From: Flavobacteriaceae bacterium
Lineage (GTDB): Bacteria > Bacteroidota > Bacteroidia > Flavobacteriales > Flavobacteriaceae
DNA length: 64,000 bases
Assembly: GCA_024640565.1 (NCBI GenBank)
Contig: JAHEET010000004.1
Location: 44,303-108,302, forward strand
Direction: 5' to 3'
Shown here: positions 46,454 to 56,800 of the stretch, piece by piece
Position numbering within the stretch: the first letter of the stretch is position 1
Layout of the letters: each line of letters starts with the position of its first letter
Notes under the pieces: generated by a model
Databases searched by the model: none
Told to the model about the DNA's origin: nothing
Seen by the model: the letters and a program-made list of their open reading frames with translations, nothing else
Made by a program: the position numbers and the translations under genes

Positions 46454-47458
46454 ATGAAAAATTGTATTTTCATATTCACTGCAGTTTGTTTTTTGATGAG
46501 TTGTAAATCTGCCTACAAAACACAGGAATTTTTAGTGGAAGAAATTCCCTTAGCGCCCAATTACAATGAAGAAAAAAATTGGGCAGTGTTACCGTCCACC
46601 TATACCAAAGAATTGGCCGCTTTTTCATCTCAAGAAAGCGATACCTTACAAGCAGATGTTTTTTATGTGTATCCAACTTTAAATACAGAAAAAGAAGATG
46701 CCCGTTGGAATGTACCTATTGAAGATGTCATTCAACAACAGAAGGTTGTTCATAAAGCCGTACTCTTTCAAGCATCCGCTTTTACAACAGCGGGTAAATT
46801 ATATGTACCCTTTTACAGACAAGCACACGTACGTTCCTATCAAATGCTCGAAAGTGGTGGAGAAAAAGCACTATTATTAGCCTACTCAGATGTGAAAAGA
46901 GCTTTTGAAACCTATTTAAAAAAATACAATAATGGCCGACCAATTATCCTAGCAAGTCACAGTCAAGGTTCAACACATACCAAGTTTTTATTACGCGATT
47001 TTTTTGATCAGAAACCATTGCAAAAACAACTCATTGCTGCCTATGTTGTGGGTACTGTTTTAAAACCAGATTTATTTAAGTCGATTCAACCAATGACAGC
47101 GCCCAATGAAGTTGGCGGTCTTGTGGGGTGGAATACTTTTAAAAGAGGTCATTATCCAAAAGGGAAAAACATTTATATTGGAAGTGTAACCACAAATCCA
47201 ATCACCTGGAACACCGAAAAAACAACAGAATTGGACCAACACAAAGGCTTTCTGTATTCCAATAAAAAGATCTACAAAAAAGCATTGAAAATTGAAGTTA
47301 AAGATGGCCTTATTTGGGCTACAAATCCTAAATTTCCAATGCGATTTTTCATGTCTTTTATGAAAAATTATCATGTAGGGGATCTCAATCTTTTTTGGGA
47401 AGACATCAGAGATAATGCTGTTTTAAGAACCCAAACTTTTTTAGAGAATTCTAATTAA
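46454..47458 (+). CDS. DUF3089 lipoprotein, alpha/beta-hydrolase-like
   Basis: Starts at the ATG at 46454, just after the upstream stop; the frame continues to 46394 only by overlap with the glycosyltransferase-like gene. The N-terminal KNCIFIFTAVCFLMSCKS is a lipoprotein signal with Cys17 as anchor. The body (334 residues in total) matches DUF3089: VFYVYPTLNT, SHSQGSTHTKFLLRDFF (a GHSQG-like nucleophile elbow with serine), and VGWNTFKRG. An esterase or lipase-like activity is suggested by the SHSQG elbow but not shown. Its last eight bases overlap the convergent arsenate reductase-like gene. Confidence 0.82.
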   Translation: MKNCIFIFTAVCFLMSCKSAYKTQEFLVEEIPLAPNYNEEKNWAVLPSTYTKELAAFSSQESDTLQADVFYVYPTLNTEKEDARWNVPIEDVIQQQKVVHKAVLFQASAFTTAGKLYVPFYRQAHVRSYQMLESGGEKALLLAYSDVKRAFETYLKKYNNGRPIILASHSQGSTHTKFLLRDFFDQKPLQKQLIAAYVVGTVLKPDLFKSIQPMTAPNEVGGLVGWNTFKRGHYPKGKNIYIGSVTTNPITWNTEKTTELDQHKGFLYSNKKIYKKALKIEVKDGLIWATNPKFPMRFFMSFMKNYHVGDLNLFWEDIRDNAVLRTQTFLENSN

Positions 47459-47798
47459 TTTTTTCTTTGAGTGCCGCAATAACATTTTTGCTATTTCCTA
47501 TAAAGATGTTGTTTTCAACCATAAATACCGGGCGTTTTAAAAAGGTGTATTCCTCCAGAATAAACTTTCGATAATCTTCTTCAGAAAGTGTTTTATTTTT
47601 CAAATCTAAGGATTTGTATAATCTTGCACGTTTGTTAAACAATGCTTCATAACTTCCAGAGCGTTTGCGCATTTCTTCTAATTGCGAAACATTTATCAGA
47701 TTCGACTTTATTTCTTGGCGTTCAAAATCGGTGATATTTACTTCGTTTAAAATTCTTCTACACGTATCACAAGTTTGTAAAAAATAGACTTTCCTCAT
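47451..47798 (-). CDS. ArsC/Spx-family protein (YffB-like)
   Basis: A 115-residue thioredoxin-fold protein of the arsenate reductase/Spx family. It has a TCDTC motif (FLQTCDTCRRILNE) where classical ArsC has a single catalytic Cys, and the later RPVFMVENN region with cis-proline. Detoxification cannot be concluded; many such proteins are glutaredoxin-like with unknown roles. It overlaps the convergent DUF3089 gene by eight bases and is divergent from the DinB gene. Confidence 0.82.
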   Translation of the reverse strand: MRKVYFLQTCDTCRRILNEVNITDFERQEIKSNLINVSQLEEMRKRSGSYEALFNKRARLYKSLDLKNKTLSEEDYRKFILEEYTFLKRPVFMVENNIFIGNSKNVIAALKEKIN

Positions 47799-47841
47799 TC
47801 ATTTATAGTATTATATTTACATTTCAAAATTAAACATAAAA

Positions 47842-48297
47842 ATGAAAATACAATTCGATGTTTTAAGAAAATCACGCGCATTAGTTTTAAAAGAATTAGA
47901 GGGATTAACATTGGAACAACTCCATGCCATTCCAGAGGGTTTTAAAAACAATATTGCTTGGAATGTTGCACATTTAGTGGTAACACAACAACTGTTGCAT
48001 TATAAATTATCGGGATTAAATTACTTATGTCCAGATGATTTAATTGAGGCCCATACCAAAGGAACCTTACCAACAAAAACGTTTTCAAAAGAAGCATTTG
48101 AAGAGGTGAAAGAATTGTTAGTGGGCTTGCCAGATACGCTAGAAGAAGATTTTGAAGCGGGTATTTTTGTGAATTATCATGAATACCCAACCAGTACCGG
48201 TTTTGTTTTAAATTCTTTTGAATCAGCATTGATGTTTAATAATTTCCACGAAGGCATTCATTATGGAATTATTAGATCGATTAAGCGATTTGTGTAA
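47842..48297 (+). CDS. DinB-superfamily protein
   Basis: A 151-residue four-helix DinB-fold protein. Its candidate metal-binding histidines are in WNVAHLVVTQQLLHY and in NNFHEGIHYGIIRSIKR. Members are thiol transferases or stress-linked proteins of uncertain function. A near-consensus -7 box (TATATTTA) lies just upstream. It is followed by a strong hairpin that it shares with the convergent lipoprotein gene. Confidence 0.83.
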   Translation: MKIQFDVLRKSRALVLKELEGLTLEQLHAIPEGFKNNIAWNVAHLVVTQQLLHYKLSGLNYLCPDDLIEAHTKGTLPTKTFSKEAFEEVKELLVGLPDTLEEDFEAGIFVNYHEYPTSTGFVLNSFESALMFNNFHEGIHYGIIRSIKRFV

Positions 48298-48344
48298 TCA
48301 TTTTTCGGAATCTAAAAAATACAAGTGGTATCAAGACCACATCC

Positions 48345-48374
48345 AAAAAGCAGGCAAAATGTGCCTGCTTTTTT
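48345..48374 (+). terminator. bidirectional terminator between the DinB gene and the Ig-like lipoprotein gene
   Basis: AAAAAGCAGGC (48345-48355) pairs with GCCTGCTTTTT (48363-48373) around a 7-base loop, giving an 11-base stem flanked by A and T runs. It reaches the stop codon of the convergent gene, so it can end both transcripts. Confidence 0.88.
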
Positions 48375-49980
48375 ATTGGTTTACTTTAAATACCGGATTT
48401 AAATAATAGTTGGGTCTTACACTTAAATCTTCGTCCTTAAAATAGATGATTTTTTCAGGAAGTCTTTTTTCTAAATAGTTTCCAGTATCCCAAACATTGT
48501 TTTGGTTCCGGTCTTCAATAGCCCTGAGGGTATATGCTTCTGGGACTAATAAATCATAGACAATCGTAGCTGTTTCTTGTACGAAGTTTCGTTGCACTAA
48601 TTCCAATTTGGCATCCAACAATTCGATAATGTAATTTTTTGAAGCTGGATTTTCTACTTTCAAGGTTATTCGGCCATAATCCTCAATTTCCTGAGTTCGT
48701 ACCTGATAGGTTAGCGAATCATTTTTAAAGGTATAAATGTCTGATATGGCTTCCGGTAGCATAGAAATTTGGTACAGCTGAACAGGTTCTTTATCAAAAA
48801 CAATTGCTAATTTATTTTCTCTTTGGTCAATAATACTCTTAAAGCTTACCGCTATTGAATCCTTATTCATAATCGCTATTTTTGTAGTATCGATGTCTAT
48901 AACAGGATTGTTGGTTCTAAGGAAAAAGGTATCTCTGAAATGAATAATCCCTGTAGTACCTGTAATACTTATACTATCTAATTTCTTTTTTCGAAGCTTT
49001 ACTGTTACAGTATCTTTTATAGCTGCATTTGAGACGATGAAGTTTAATGAATCTGTCTCAAAAGGGGAAAACCAGTAATTTAGGGTATCCTTTTGCTGTT
49101 CAAATTTTGAAATGCTTTTGAAATCTGTGGGCGCCTTTGAAAGAAGGGTCACTTTTAGGTCTTCTTTTTTTCCATAATAAGGAAAAATTAATTGTCCTTT
49201 TTTAAGTTCTTTTGCCCTTCCAAATTTAAAAGGTAGTGTTTCTTTAAATACGACAATATCTTTTTGAAGAATACTGTCTCTAGGCAATTGAATGGTATCA
49301 GTATAAAAACCAATTTGATCTGTTTTAGGATCAAATAGGTAATCGTTAGTTGCTTCTTGTAAGGCAATCATTATGTAGTTTCCATCTTTCAAATTCGAAA
49401 AATTAAAGTGTACAGAATCCGTAGTTGTTGTTACATAATTTGGTTTTTTTCGATACACAATAGAATCTGTGTAAGCACTGTCTATTTTGTAAAGTAAAAC
49501 ATTGAAATCTTTATTGGGTTTGTTGTCCAAAACATCTTTTACGGTTCCTTTAGATTCGAGAGAATCAATATACGAACCCGTAGAAAAAACATATTTAAAA
49601 CGCTCTAATGGATTGCTTTCGTTATTATCTTCGATAGCATTTCCAAAATTGAAAATATAGGTGGTATTTTTGGACAAGGTGTCAACAATCTCTATTTCTA
49701 GATATTTACTAGCAAAGCCCTGTGGTGTAATTAATGGAGGATATTTCATTGGCGGAGAAACCACCAGTTGCTTATTTAGGTTTTTAAGTTTTATAAATTC
49801 ATTGAAAGATAATTTAATTTTTGCTGCATCAAAATTTGTATTTTCATAGGGCGGGGTAGCGGTTACCATCAATGGTGCAGCTTCATCTCTTGGACCACCA
49901 TCCGGTCTGCTTGTTCTTGCACAGTTTCCTAAAACGAGTGAAATGACTGTGAAAAATAAAATGTTAAACGTGTTTTTCAA
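48373..49980 (-). CDS. Ig-like (Big_5) domain lipoprotein
   Basis: A 535-residue lipoprotein with a signal KNTFNILFFTVISLVLGNC and the anchor cysteine at residue 20. The mature protein begins with RTSRPDGGPRDEAAPLMVTATPPYENTNF, then the Big_5-type Ig-like domain (IKLSFNEFIKLKNLNKQLVVSPP). Further beta-rich repeats follow, with a C-terminal Asp-rich EDRNQNNVWDTGNY segment. Typical of flavobacteria; a structural or envelope role is likely, exact function unknown. It is about 55 bases downstream of the ComF-like gene on the same strand. Confidence 0.85.
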   Translation of the reverse strand: MKNTFNILFFTVISLVLGNCARTSRPDGGPRDEAAPLMVTATPPYENTNFDAAKIKLSFNEFIKLKNLNKQLVVSPPMKYPPLITPQGFASKYLEIEIVDTLSKNTTYIFNFGNAIEDNNESNPLERFKYVFSTGSYIDSLESKGTVKDVLDNKPNKDFNVLLYKIDSAYTDSIVYRKKPNYVTTTTDSVHFNFSNLKDGNYIMIALQEATNDYLFDPKTDQIGFYTDTIQLPRDSILQKDIVVFKETLPFKFGRAKELKKGQLIFPYYGKKEDLKVTLLSKAPTDFKSISKFEQQKDTLNYWFSPFETDSLNFIVSNAAIKDTVTVKLRKKKLDSISITGTTGIIHFRDTFFLRTNNPVIDIDTTKIAIMNKDSIAVSFKSIIDQRENKLAIVFDKEPVQLYQISMLPEAISDIYTFKNDSLTYQVRTQEIEDYGRITLKVENPASKNYIIELLDAKLELVQRNFVQETATIVYDLLVPEAYTLRAIEDRNQNNVWDTGNYLEKRLPEKIIYFKDEDLSVRPNYYLNPVFKVNQ

Positions 49981-50035
49981 GAGGTGTAATTTAATTACAA
50001 ATAAACAATTTATTTTTCAGTTTTTAGTGTTAAAA

Positions 50036-50728
50036 TTACCGGGTAAGTGACATTGTTAAAATACTGATTTTAATGTTGGAAGTCTTTTGTAATTCCTTGC
50101 TGCAAGCTTCTAAAGTTGCCCCCGTTGTAAGTACGTCATCTATTAATAGAATGTGTTTGTTTGCGAAAATACGAGTATCCTGTATTGAGAATTTCAATTC
50201 GTTGTCTTCAAACCTTTCAAAACGCTGTTTGAAAGTCTGTGTTTTTGTAGGATCTACTTTTAAAAGAATATTTTCTTTTAGTGGTTTTTTCAAATAGCTA
50301 CTCAAACGCTCTCCAAACTTTGTAAGTTGATTGTATCCTCTTTTTTTTAATTTCTTGGTGTGCAGTGGAACAGGAACAATAAAATCGACTCCGGTAAATT
50401 GTTTGTTTTCTGTAAGAAGTTCGCCAGTCCAATTGCCTAGAAAGATTCCTATATTTTCATTTCCATTGTATTTCAATGCATGAATTAGTTCTTTAACTTT
50501 TCCTTCTTTATGGAAAGTTAACAAGGTATTTGCTTCTTCTAAAGGAATTCTGCCATAAAATTTTCTTATAATTTCATTGTTAGTCGAATCTTTAAAGAAT
50601 AATACAGGCAAATCATATCTGCAGAATAAGCATACAAAAGGTTCATTTTGTAAAAGGATATCCTCACAAATTAAACAGAGTTGTGGATAAAAAATTTGAA
50701 GGAGGTCTTTTATAATTTGTAATTTCAC
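50036..50728 (-). CDS. ComF-family phosphoribosyltransferase-like protein
   Basis: A 230-residue protein with an N-terminal Cys-rich zinc finger (PQLCLICEDILLQ, FVCLFCRY) and a type I PRTase domain. The domain contains DFIVPVPLHTKKLKKRGYNQ and the PRPP-binding motif ILLIDDVLTTGATLEAC. ComF proteins are linked to DNA uptake in competent bacteria, but most Bacteroidota copies are uncharacterised. It reads alone, followed by the Ig-like lipoprotein gene. Confidence 0.88.
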   Translation of the reverse strand: MKLQIIKDLLQIFYPQLCLICEDILLQNEPFVCLFCRYDLPVLFFKDSTNNEIIRKFYGRIPLEEANTLLTFHKEGKVKELIHALKYNGNENIGIFLGNWTGELLTENKQFTGVDFIVPVPLHTKKLKKRGYNQLTKFGERLSSYLKKPLKENILLKVDPTKTQTFKQRFERFEDNELKFSIQDTRIFANKHILLIDDVLTTGATLEACSKELQKTSNIKISILTMSLTR

Positions 50729-50801
50729 TACGCTTTTTTATTCAAGGTACAAAAAAGTTAAAAAAATCAAGTGTTTGCCTCTAATAATTAAGTGCTTATT
50801 A

Positions 50802-50909
50802 ATGTTTTTTCAAGGGATCAAAGAAGTAATTTCAACACCACCTTCTTTCTATTTAGAAAATCCAATAAAACCAAAATATGCTTTTGATATTGTAGGTGTT
50901 ATCCTATAA
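50802..50909 (+). CDS. possible 35-residue small ORF or gene remnant
   Basis: An ATG frame of 35 codons in the glyS upstream gap. Its proline- and aromatic-containing sequence looks more like protein than chance AT-rich translation. No motif, no promoter and no homologue recognised. It could be the 3' remnant of a lost gene. Confidence 0.2.
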   Translation: MFFQGIKEVISTPPSFYLENPIKPKYAFDIVGVIL

Positions 50910-51010
50910 AATTCTAACTGTTTTTGAGTCCTTCGATTGCCCTAAAATTTAAATTTCTAATGTTCTGTTTCACTTTCATTTATTTATGTAAGAAAGTAGA
51001 CTGATTTTTC

Positions 51011-51040
51011 TTGATAACTTTTTAGATTCGTTTATATTTG
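51011..51040 (+). promoter_or_regulatory. predicted glyS promoter (TTG-N19-TATATTTG)
   Basis: TTG at 51011-51013 and TATATTTG at 51033-51040 with a 19-base spacer are an excellent Bacteroidota promoter. The -7 element ends eight bases before the ATG, so the mRNA would have almost no leader. Confidence 0.65.
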
Positions 51041-51048
51041 CCTTAATT

Positions 51049-52590
51049 ATGGCAAAACAAGAAGATCAATTTAAAAAAGTACTATCCCACGCAAAAGAAT
51101 ACGGTTATGTATTTCAATCAAGTGAAATCTATGACGGTTTAAGTGCGGTGTATGACTACGCTCAAAACGGCGTTGAGTTAAAAAAGAATATTAGAGATTA
51201 TTGGTGGAAAGCAATGGTGCAAATGCACGAAAATATTGTAGGGGTCGATGCCTCCATTTTAATGCATCCTACTACTTGGAAAGCTTCTGGTCATGTAGAT
51301 GCTTTTAACGATCCGTTAATCGACAACAAAGATTCAAAAAAACGATACAGAGCCGATGTTTTAATTGAAGATTACTGTGCCAAAATTGAAGCAAAAATCA
51401 ACAAAGAAGTAGCCAAAGCGGCAAAACGTTTTGGAGCAGCTTTTAACAAAGAAGAATTTTTAGCAACCAACGGGCGCGTTGTAGGTTATCAAGAAAAAAT
51501 AAATACCGTTCTTTCTAGAATGGGAGCTTCCTTAGAAAAGGAAGATTTATTGGATGTAAAAGCTTTGATTGAAGAGTTAGAAATTGCAGATCCTTTAACA
51601 GGGTCAAGAAATTGGACAGAGGTAAAACAGTTCAATTTAATGTTTGGTACCAAGTTAGGCGCTTCTGCAGATACCGCTATGGATTTGTATTTGCGTCCAG
51701 AAACCGCACAAGGTATTTTTGTGAATTTTCTAAACGTTCAAAAAACGGGTAGAATGAAAATTCCTTTTGGAATTGCACAAACTGGAAAAGCTTTTAGAAA
51801 TGAAATTGTTGCCCGACAATTTATTTTTAGAATGCGTGAGTTTGAACAAATGGAAATGCAATTTTTTGTAAAACCAGGAACCCAAAAAGAATGGTATGAT
51901 CAGTGGAAAGAAACCCGATTAAAATGGCACCTTTCTTTAGGAATGGGCCCAGAAAACTATCGTTTTCACGACCATGATAAATTAGCACATTATGCAGATG
52001 CAGCAGCAGATATTGAGTTTAAATTTCCATTTGGTTTTAAAGAATTAGAAGGAATTCACTCGCGTACTGATTTTGATTTAAAAGCACACGAAGCGTATTC
52101 TGGTAAAAAATTGCAGTACTTTGATCACGAAGAAAATAAAAGTTATACTCCCTATGTTGTAGAAACTTCGATTGGTTTGGATCGAATGTTCTTAGCCGTT
52201 TTTTCCAATTCATTACAAGAAGAAGCATTAGAAAATGGAACTTCACGTACAGTTTTAAAATTACCCGTAATTTTAGCACCCTATAAAGCAGCAATTCTTC
52301 CGCTGGTGAAAAAAGACGGATTGCCAGAAGTTGCTCGTAAAATCATGGACGATTTAAAATGGGATTTCAACGTTTTTTATGACGAAAAAGATGCCGTTGG
52401 AAAACGTTATAGAAGACAAGATGCAGCAGGAACTCCTTTTTGTATTACCGTAGATCACCAGACCCTTGAAGACAAATCTGTTACAATTCGTCATCGAGAT
52501 ACAATGGAACAAAAAAGAGTTAAAATTACAGAATTAAAAGAATTGATACACGCAGAAGTTGCCGTGAAAAATTGGCTTCAAAGAATGTAG
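51049..52590 (+). CDS. glyS: glycine--tRNA ligase (single-chain type)
   Basis: Class II synthetase charging tRNA-Gly; homodimeric type, not the alpha2beta2 type. The 513 residues begin QFKKVLSHAKEYGYVFQSSEIYDG. The motif 2 region FRNEIVARQFIFRMREFEQMEM and motif 3 region SIGLDRMFLAV are visible, with the anticodon-binding domain at the C-terminus (APYKAAILPLVKKDG). The gene lies between its own promoter and a strong terminator. Confidence 0.96.
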   Translation: MAKQEDQFKKVLSHAKEYGYVFQSSEIYDGLSAVYDYAQNGVELKKNIRDYWWKAMVQMHENIVGVDASILMHPTTWKASGHVDAFNDPLIDNKDSKKRYRADVLIEDYCAKIEAKINKEVAKAAKRFGAAFNKEEFLATNGRVVGYQEKINTVLSRMGASLEKEDLLDVKALIEELEIADPLTGSRNWTEVKQFNLMFGTKLGASADTAMDLYLRPETAQGIFVNFLNVQKTGRMKIPFGIAQTGKAFRNEIVARQFIFRMREFEQMEMQFFVKPGTQKEWYDQWKETRLKWHLSLGMGPENYRFHDHDKLAHYADAAADIEFKFPFGFKELEGIHSRTDFDLKAHEAYSGKKLQYFDHEENKSYTPYVVETSIGLDRMFLAVFSNSLQEEALENGTSRTVLKLPVILAPYKAAILPLVKKDGLPEVARKIMDDLKWDFNVFYDEKDAVGKRYRRQDAAGTPFCITVDHQTLEDKSVTIRHRDTMEQKRVKITELKELIHAEVAVKNWLQRM

Positions 52591-52611
52591 TTTTACAAGA
52601 CTTATAAAGTT

Positions 52612-52645
52612 AAAAAACCTCACGAATTTCGTGAGGTTTTTTTTT
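52612..52645 (+). terminator. terminator after glyS
   Basis: AAAAAACCTCACG (52612-52624) pairs with CGTGAGGTTTTTT (52630-52642) around a 5-base loop and continues into T. It is symmetric, so it may also end the convergent outer-membrane gene. Confidence 0.88.
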
Positions 52646-52660
52646 AAATTCTTTATAAAA

Positions 52661-53158
52661 TTAAAATTTCCATCCAACATTTATACCCACTCTTGGTACT
52701 AAAATTGGTGAGTTAGCACTAAATAAATTTCGAGCAATACCTACATAAGCATCTACAAGGAAGCCGCTTTCTGAAATGTATTTTGCTCCAAATGAAATCC
52801 CCAAAGCACTGTCGGAATATTTTTCATAAATATTGGGTTCTACGATTTCAATTTTTTTATACCCAGTTGCAATTCCGAAGAACCCTTCTCCAAAAAGATT
52901 CCATACCCTATCAGCGGTGAAATAATGACGTAGGTAAGGGGTTACCATACTTTCTTCATAGTATCTGAAGTCTTTAGATTTTTGTTCAAAATTATACAAA
53001 CCAGAAATTCCAATCGAAGTATCTCCACTGAGATAATATTCATAGGAAATATCAATGGTTTTAAAAACCAAAGCATTTGCAATATTTAATTTTACTTCCT
53101 GTTGTGCAAGTGCAATTGTAGAAATGAAAAGCGTAAAAATTAAAAGTATTTTTTTCAT
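52661..53158 (-). CDS. small outer-membrane beta-barrel protein
   Basis: A 165-residue protein with a signal peptide (KKILLIFTLFISTIALAQ) and an eight-strand-like beta-barrel with alternating aromatic residues, ending with the C-terminal aromatic pattern NVGWKF. It resembles the damaged gene just upstream (NIANALVFKTIDISYEY against NGLSLLAFEWLDVSYEY), so the two are paralogues, last in a run of three envelope genes. Function unknown; an OmpW/OmpX-like role is only a guess. Confidence 0.82.
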   Translation of the reverse strand: MKKILLIFTLFISTIALAQQEVKLNIANALVFKTIDISYEYYLSGDTSIGISGLYNFEQKSKDFRYYEESMVTPYLRHYFTADRVWNLFGEGFFGIATGYKKIEIVEPNIYEKYSDSALGISFGAKYISESGFLVDAYVGIARNLFSANSPILVPRVGINVGWKF

Positions 53159-53197
53159 GTAATCTTATTTTTATCAAATTTACAAAAATAAGATGAC

Positions 53198-53755
53198 TTA
53201 AAATCGATAGCCAAGTGAGATTCCTCCTCTCCCCCCGGCTTCAATAGAATCGCTTTCACCTCCTATGTTTCTTCCAATTCCTAAATAGATTTCGGCTGTA
53301 AATCCTCTTTTCGTTATAAATTTTGCTCCAGCAGAAATTCCAACGGCAAAATCGGTTTGATTTTCTTGCCTGCTAGAACCATTTCCCACAAAATCATACG
53401 TTTCATTCTCATAAGTGTGCAACATCCCAAAACCTTCTACAAAAAAACCTCTCGCATAATGGGTTGAAAAATATCTTCTGTAAAAAGAAGTGAGAGAGGA
53501 ATTTCTATAATAACTGAATACTTCGCTTTCATCAATAGCTACCAGTGCAGCTATTCCGAAAGAAGATTCTTCATTTATTAAGTACTCATAAGAAACATCC
53601 AACCATTCAAAAGCCAGCAAGCTCAATCCATTAATTTTCACTTCATGTTTTTTGTTTACATCTTAAGGGAATTCAGGTGTTTCTTTTGTTGTTGCTTCTT
53701 GGCCAAGAGCGAGTCTACTAACGAATAGGCAAATAAATAAGGTGTATTTTTTCAT
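53198..53755 (-). pseudogene. outer-membrane beta-barrel gene with an in-frame nonsense codon
   Basis: Read from the ATG at 53755, this frame gives a full signal peptide (KKYTLFICLFVSRLALGQ) and then a single in-frame TAA at 53665-53663 (codon 31). The same frame continues to the stop at 53198 with DVNKKHEVKINGLSLLAFEW and a complete barrel ending GGISLGYRF. The part after the stop is open from a GTG at 53641, but it would lack the signal peptide and could not reach the outer membrane. The paralogue downstream shows how the two halves should join. A point mutation, or a sequencing error in this one codon, is the simplest reading. Confidence 0.75.
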
Positions 53756-53810
53756 TTTTTTCATTTTTTTTGTGCATCATTTATGCAACAACAAGTGTAC
53801 CAAAAAAAAA

Positions 53811-56800
53811 CTAAAAAAGTGCTTTTAGTTGAATACTACCTGTATGAATTGTTTTCGAATTTTCACTTTTTCTTCCCAAGTAACTTACACTTAAGTTTAG
53901 AAAAGCATTTAGTTTCTGACTGTAAAGTAAGTTCCAGGTATAATTTTTCCCTGGTTGCAAGCCTTCTAACATTTGGTAAGCAACCGGCGTATTTATATTT
54001 CCAGTAAAGGTGTTTAAAAAAACCGTGGCATTTGCACTTAGTTGATTTTTGTTTTTTCGGATATGAAAATAATCCAATCCAAATTTCTGCTGGTTTAAAG
54101 ACTCAAAATCTTCCAAGGTATTTACTTTGTTTTTAAAATGGTAAAAGGCAGAAAAACGATGATTATTAGTATACGAAAATGAGATTTTGGGATGTATTTC
54201 TTTTGCGATAATTTCATAATTTCGGTTGTTGAAATTTTCTGTTTTTAAATTGTTTTCAGACCGTTTTACCATCAAATCAAGCACCCAGAAATCCGCAAAT
54301 TTGTGGTTAAAATCTATTTGTGTTTGCTGGAGGGTGTTTTCTTGATTTCCTATAAAATATTGTTGCAAGTTCTTCGAATTTCCAACCGTAAAAGTGGTAC
54401 TGTATTTTTGTAGGTTTCGATTAAAATAAAGTTGATTTCTAAAATTGTAATTCAGTCCAATTAGTTTGTTTTCATCAAAATCAAAAGGATTGAAATTAAA
54501 AGAATTCCCAATGCGTTCTTGCTCGTTGTCGGTCACTAAAAAAGTTTGATTACTCCAATGAGAAAGCAGTTTTTTAAGGCCATTTTTAACTTTCCATTTT
54601 GCAAAATTAATTCCTATCGATTGTTGCCATTTCGCACGTTGTGTTGCAATAAAACGTAAGTTAGGTAACGGAATTCTTAAATAATTGGCTTGGTCCTGAA
54701 ACTGTGCGATTTCAAATTCATCAAAATCCTGTACACTATCATTATTATAATCGATCCAGGTATAAAAACCTTGGCCAATTTCTGTCTTTACATAGAGGTA
54801 ATCTTGCCGAGCAACATTCCCTGAAGAAGTTTCATAGGCAATATTCAGGTTTAGGAAATCGTTCAGTAGTTTTTGATGGTATACGACTTTAGAATTCAGC
54901 GACTTTTTATCTGAAGTGAAATTGTTTTGTGTAACCCTATAATTTGCATAGACCAACAAGTTTGTCTTTTTGGTATCGACTAATTTCGAGTTGAGGTAGA
55001 TCGTTTTTCGATTATTAATTTCTGTGAACCGATTCGATTTGATACTGTCGTTGGTTCTAAAATTAACTCCAAATTTTGCAAACACCTTTGCGGTATCTCC
55101 AATCCCCAGATAGGCCTCGTATTCTTTGAATCGATGACTGGTGTTGATGTATTCTTGGTTGCTGTCTTTTCTGTCATTGATTTCTGCGTTTGTAAAAGCA
55201 CCCACCCAACTGCTCGAAAAGTAGTGATTTAAACTCGCTCTGGCTCTAAAAAAGGAATTGTCTTCTACAGATGAAGTATTCTCTAGTAGAGATATCTTCG
55301 TAGAAAAATTCGTTTTATCAAATCTGAGCTTGGATATAATTTCGTGTTTATTTCCTTTAAAAGCGTTGTTGTACCTTAGACTGTTATAGCGATAGCTAAC
55401 AAAATCTGCTTTTTTATTCTGAAGTGTAAATGCGGATTGAAAGTAGTTTTTTGTAGCATTGTTTGTTAAAATATTCCAATCTCTATTAAATTCTACAGGC
55501 TCCCATCCTTGTTCTGTATTGAAGTTTTGCTGCACATATTCGTGATTAATATCACTTTTTAATTGCCACTTTTTATCAATTAATATTTCTTGCCAACCTA
55601 TTTTAGCTGCCAGGGCTGTATTTTGATTATCGTCAATGGTAGAAAATAAATTCGCATCATTATTACTAACTGCAATTTCTGAATTGAACCTTGTTTTTTC
55701 CGAAGACTTATAGTCAGATTTTACAACAAAAACCTGAACTTTAGAGGGGGCAATTAATTTTATAATGGGGCTGTAATTTCCCAATTGCGCTCCTACATAT
55801 TCAAAAATGGGTCCCGAAGCTACGGTTCTCAGTAGGCTGTACTCGCCATTATTCAACCCCACATTTGTAAATGTTACTGTATAGAGTTCTTCTGTTGCAT
55901 CGGTTGAATATTCAAAAACTGCTACACCTCCGTTTACAACTTTTTTGTACAATAATTTGTTTTCATTGAAGGTGTCTATAAAAGCGCTTTCAGAAAACAT
56001 TAAATCGGTATTGTTTCCCGCGTTGGCTAAGGTTTGTTTTTGTGCTTCCGACAATATCTGTTGTAAGGGTTGGTTTTTTGCGTCATTTTCACTGTAAAAA
56101 TAACCGCTTACATTTAGTTTTTCACTGGTATAGCCGACTTCTTCATAGGTTATGAATCGTGTGTAATTTCGATCGGAATATTGAAATTCAATCCAAATAC
56201 GCATGTCATTGGTAATGGGAAAGGTAGTGTTAAAGGTAATTTCCGACAAGTTATAATCAATCGTATAAGCCTTGTTTTCGCCCGCTTCAAGAAGTACGCC
56301 ATTTACATATACACTTTCACTGCCAGCAATGATAACAATAGCAGGCTCATTGTTGGGACCCACAATTTTGTATGGTCCCTGATTTCCTTCAATACCTACT
56401 ACTGTAAAAGTGCTAAATTTTCCTCTAGAAATTGCTCCTGAAGCGGCAATGTTTACATTTTCATTTAGGGATGCTGCTACTTGTAAACCTGCAATCTGCT
56501 TGTTAAAATTTAAGAAATAGCTCTCTTGATTTTGCAAACGGATGTCTCCCGCTTTTACACGCCAATTGTTGCTATACAATTCAATGAAAATTCGATCGAA
56601 GTCCGTAATATTTTGGGAATATCCATTTTCTTGTAATGGAATGTTGGTATCAAAAATATTGGCTCTGAGGCTAACAGCACTTGATATTTTACCAGATATT
56701 TCTAAATCCAATGCTGCGTTGGTTACTGTATTCTGATTGTTTCCAGAAGTAACCCCCCTGGTTAAAAACCCCTTGGTTTTTAATCCTTCAAAAAGTTGAA

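Larger units (their letters stand above)
50729..51048. other. 320-base intergenic region upstream of glyS
   Basis: AT-rich gap between the divergent ComF-like and glyS genes. It holds the glyS promoter (separate entry) at its right end. It also holds a 35-codon ATG frame at 50802-50909 on the plus strand, with protein-like composition (ISTPPSFYLENPIKPKYAF) but no recognised family. No RNA gene or strong hairpin seen. Confidence 0.5.
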
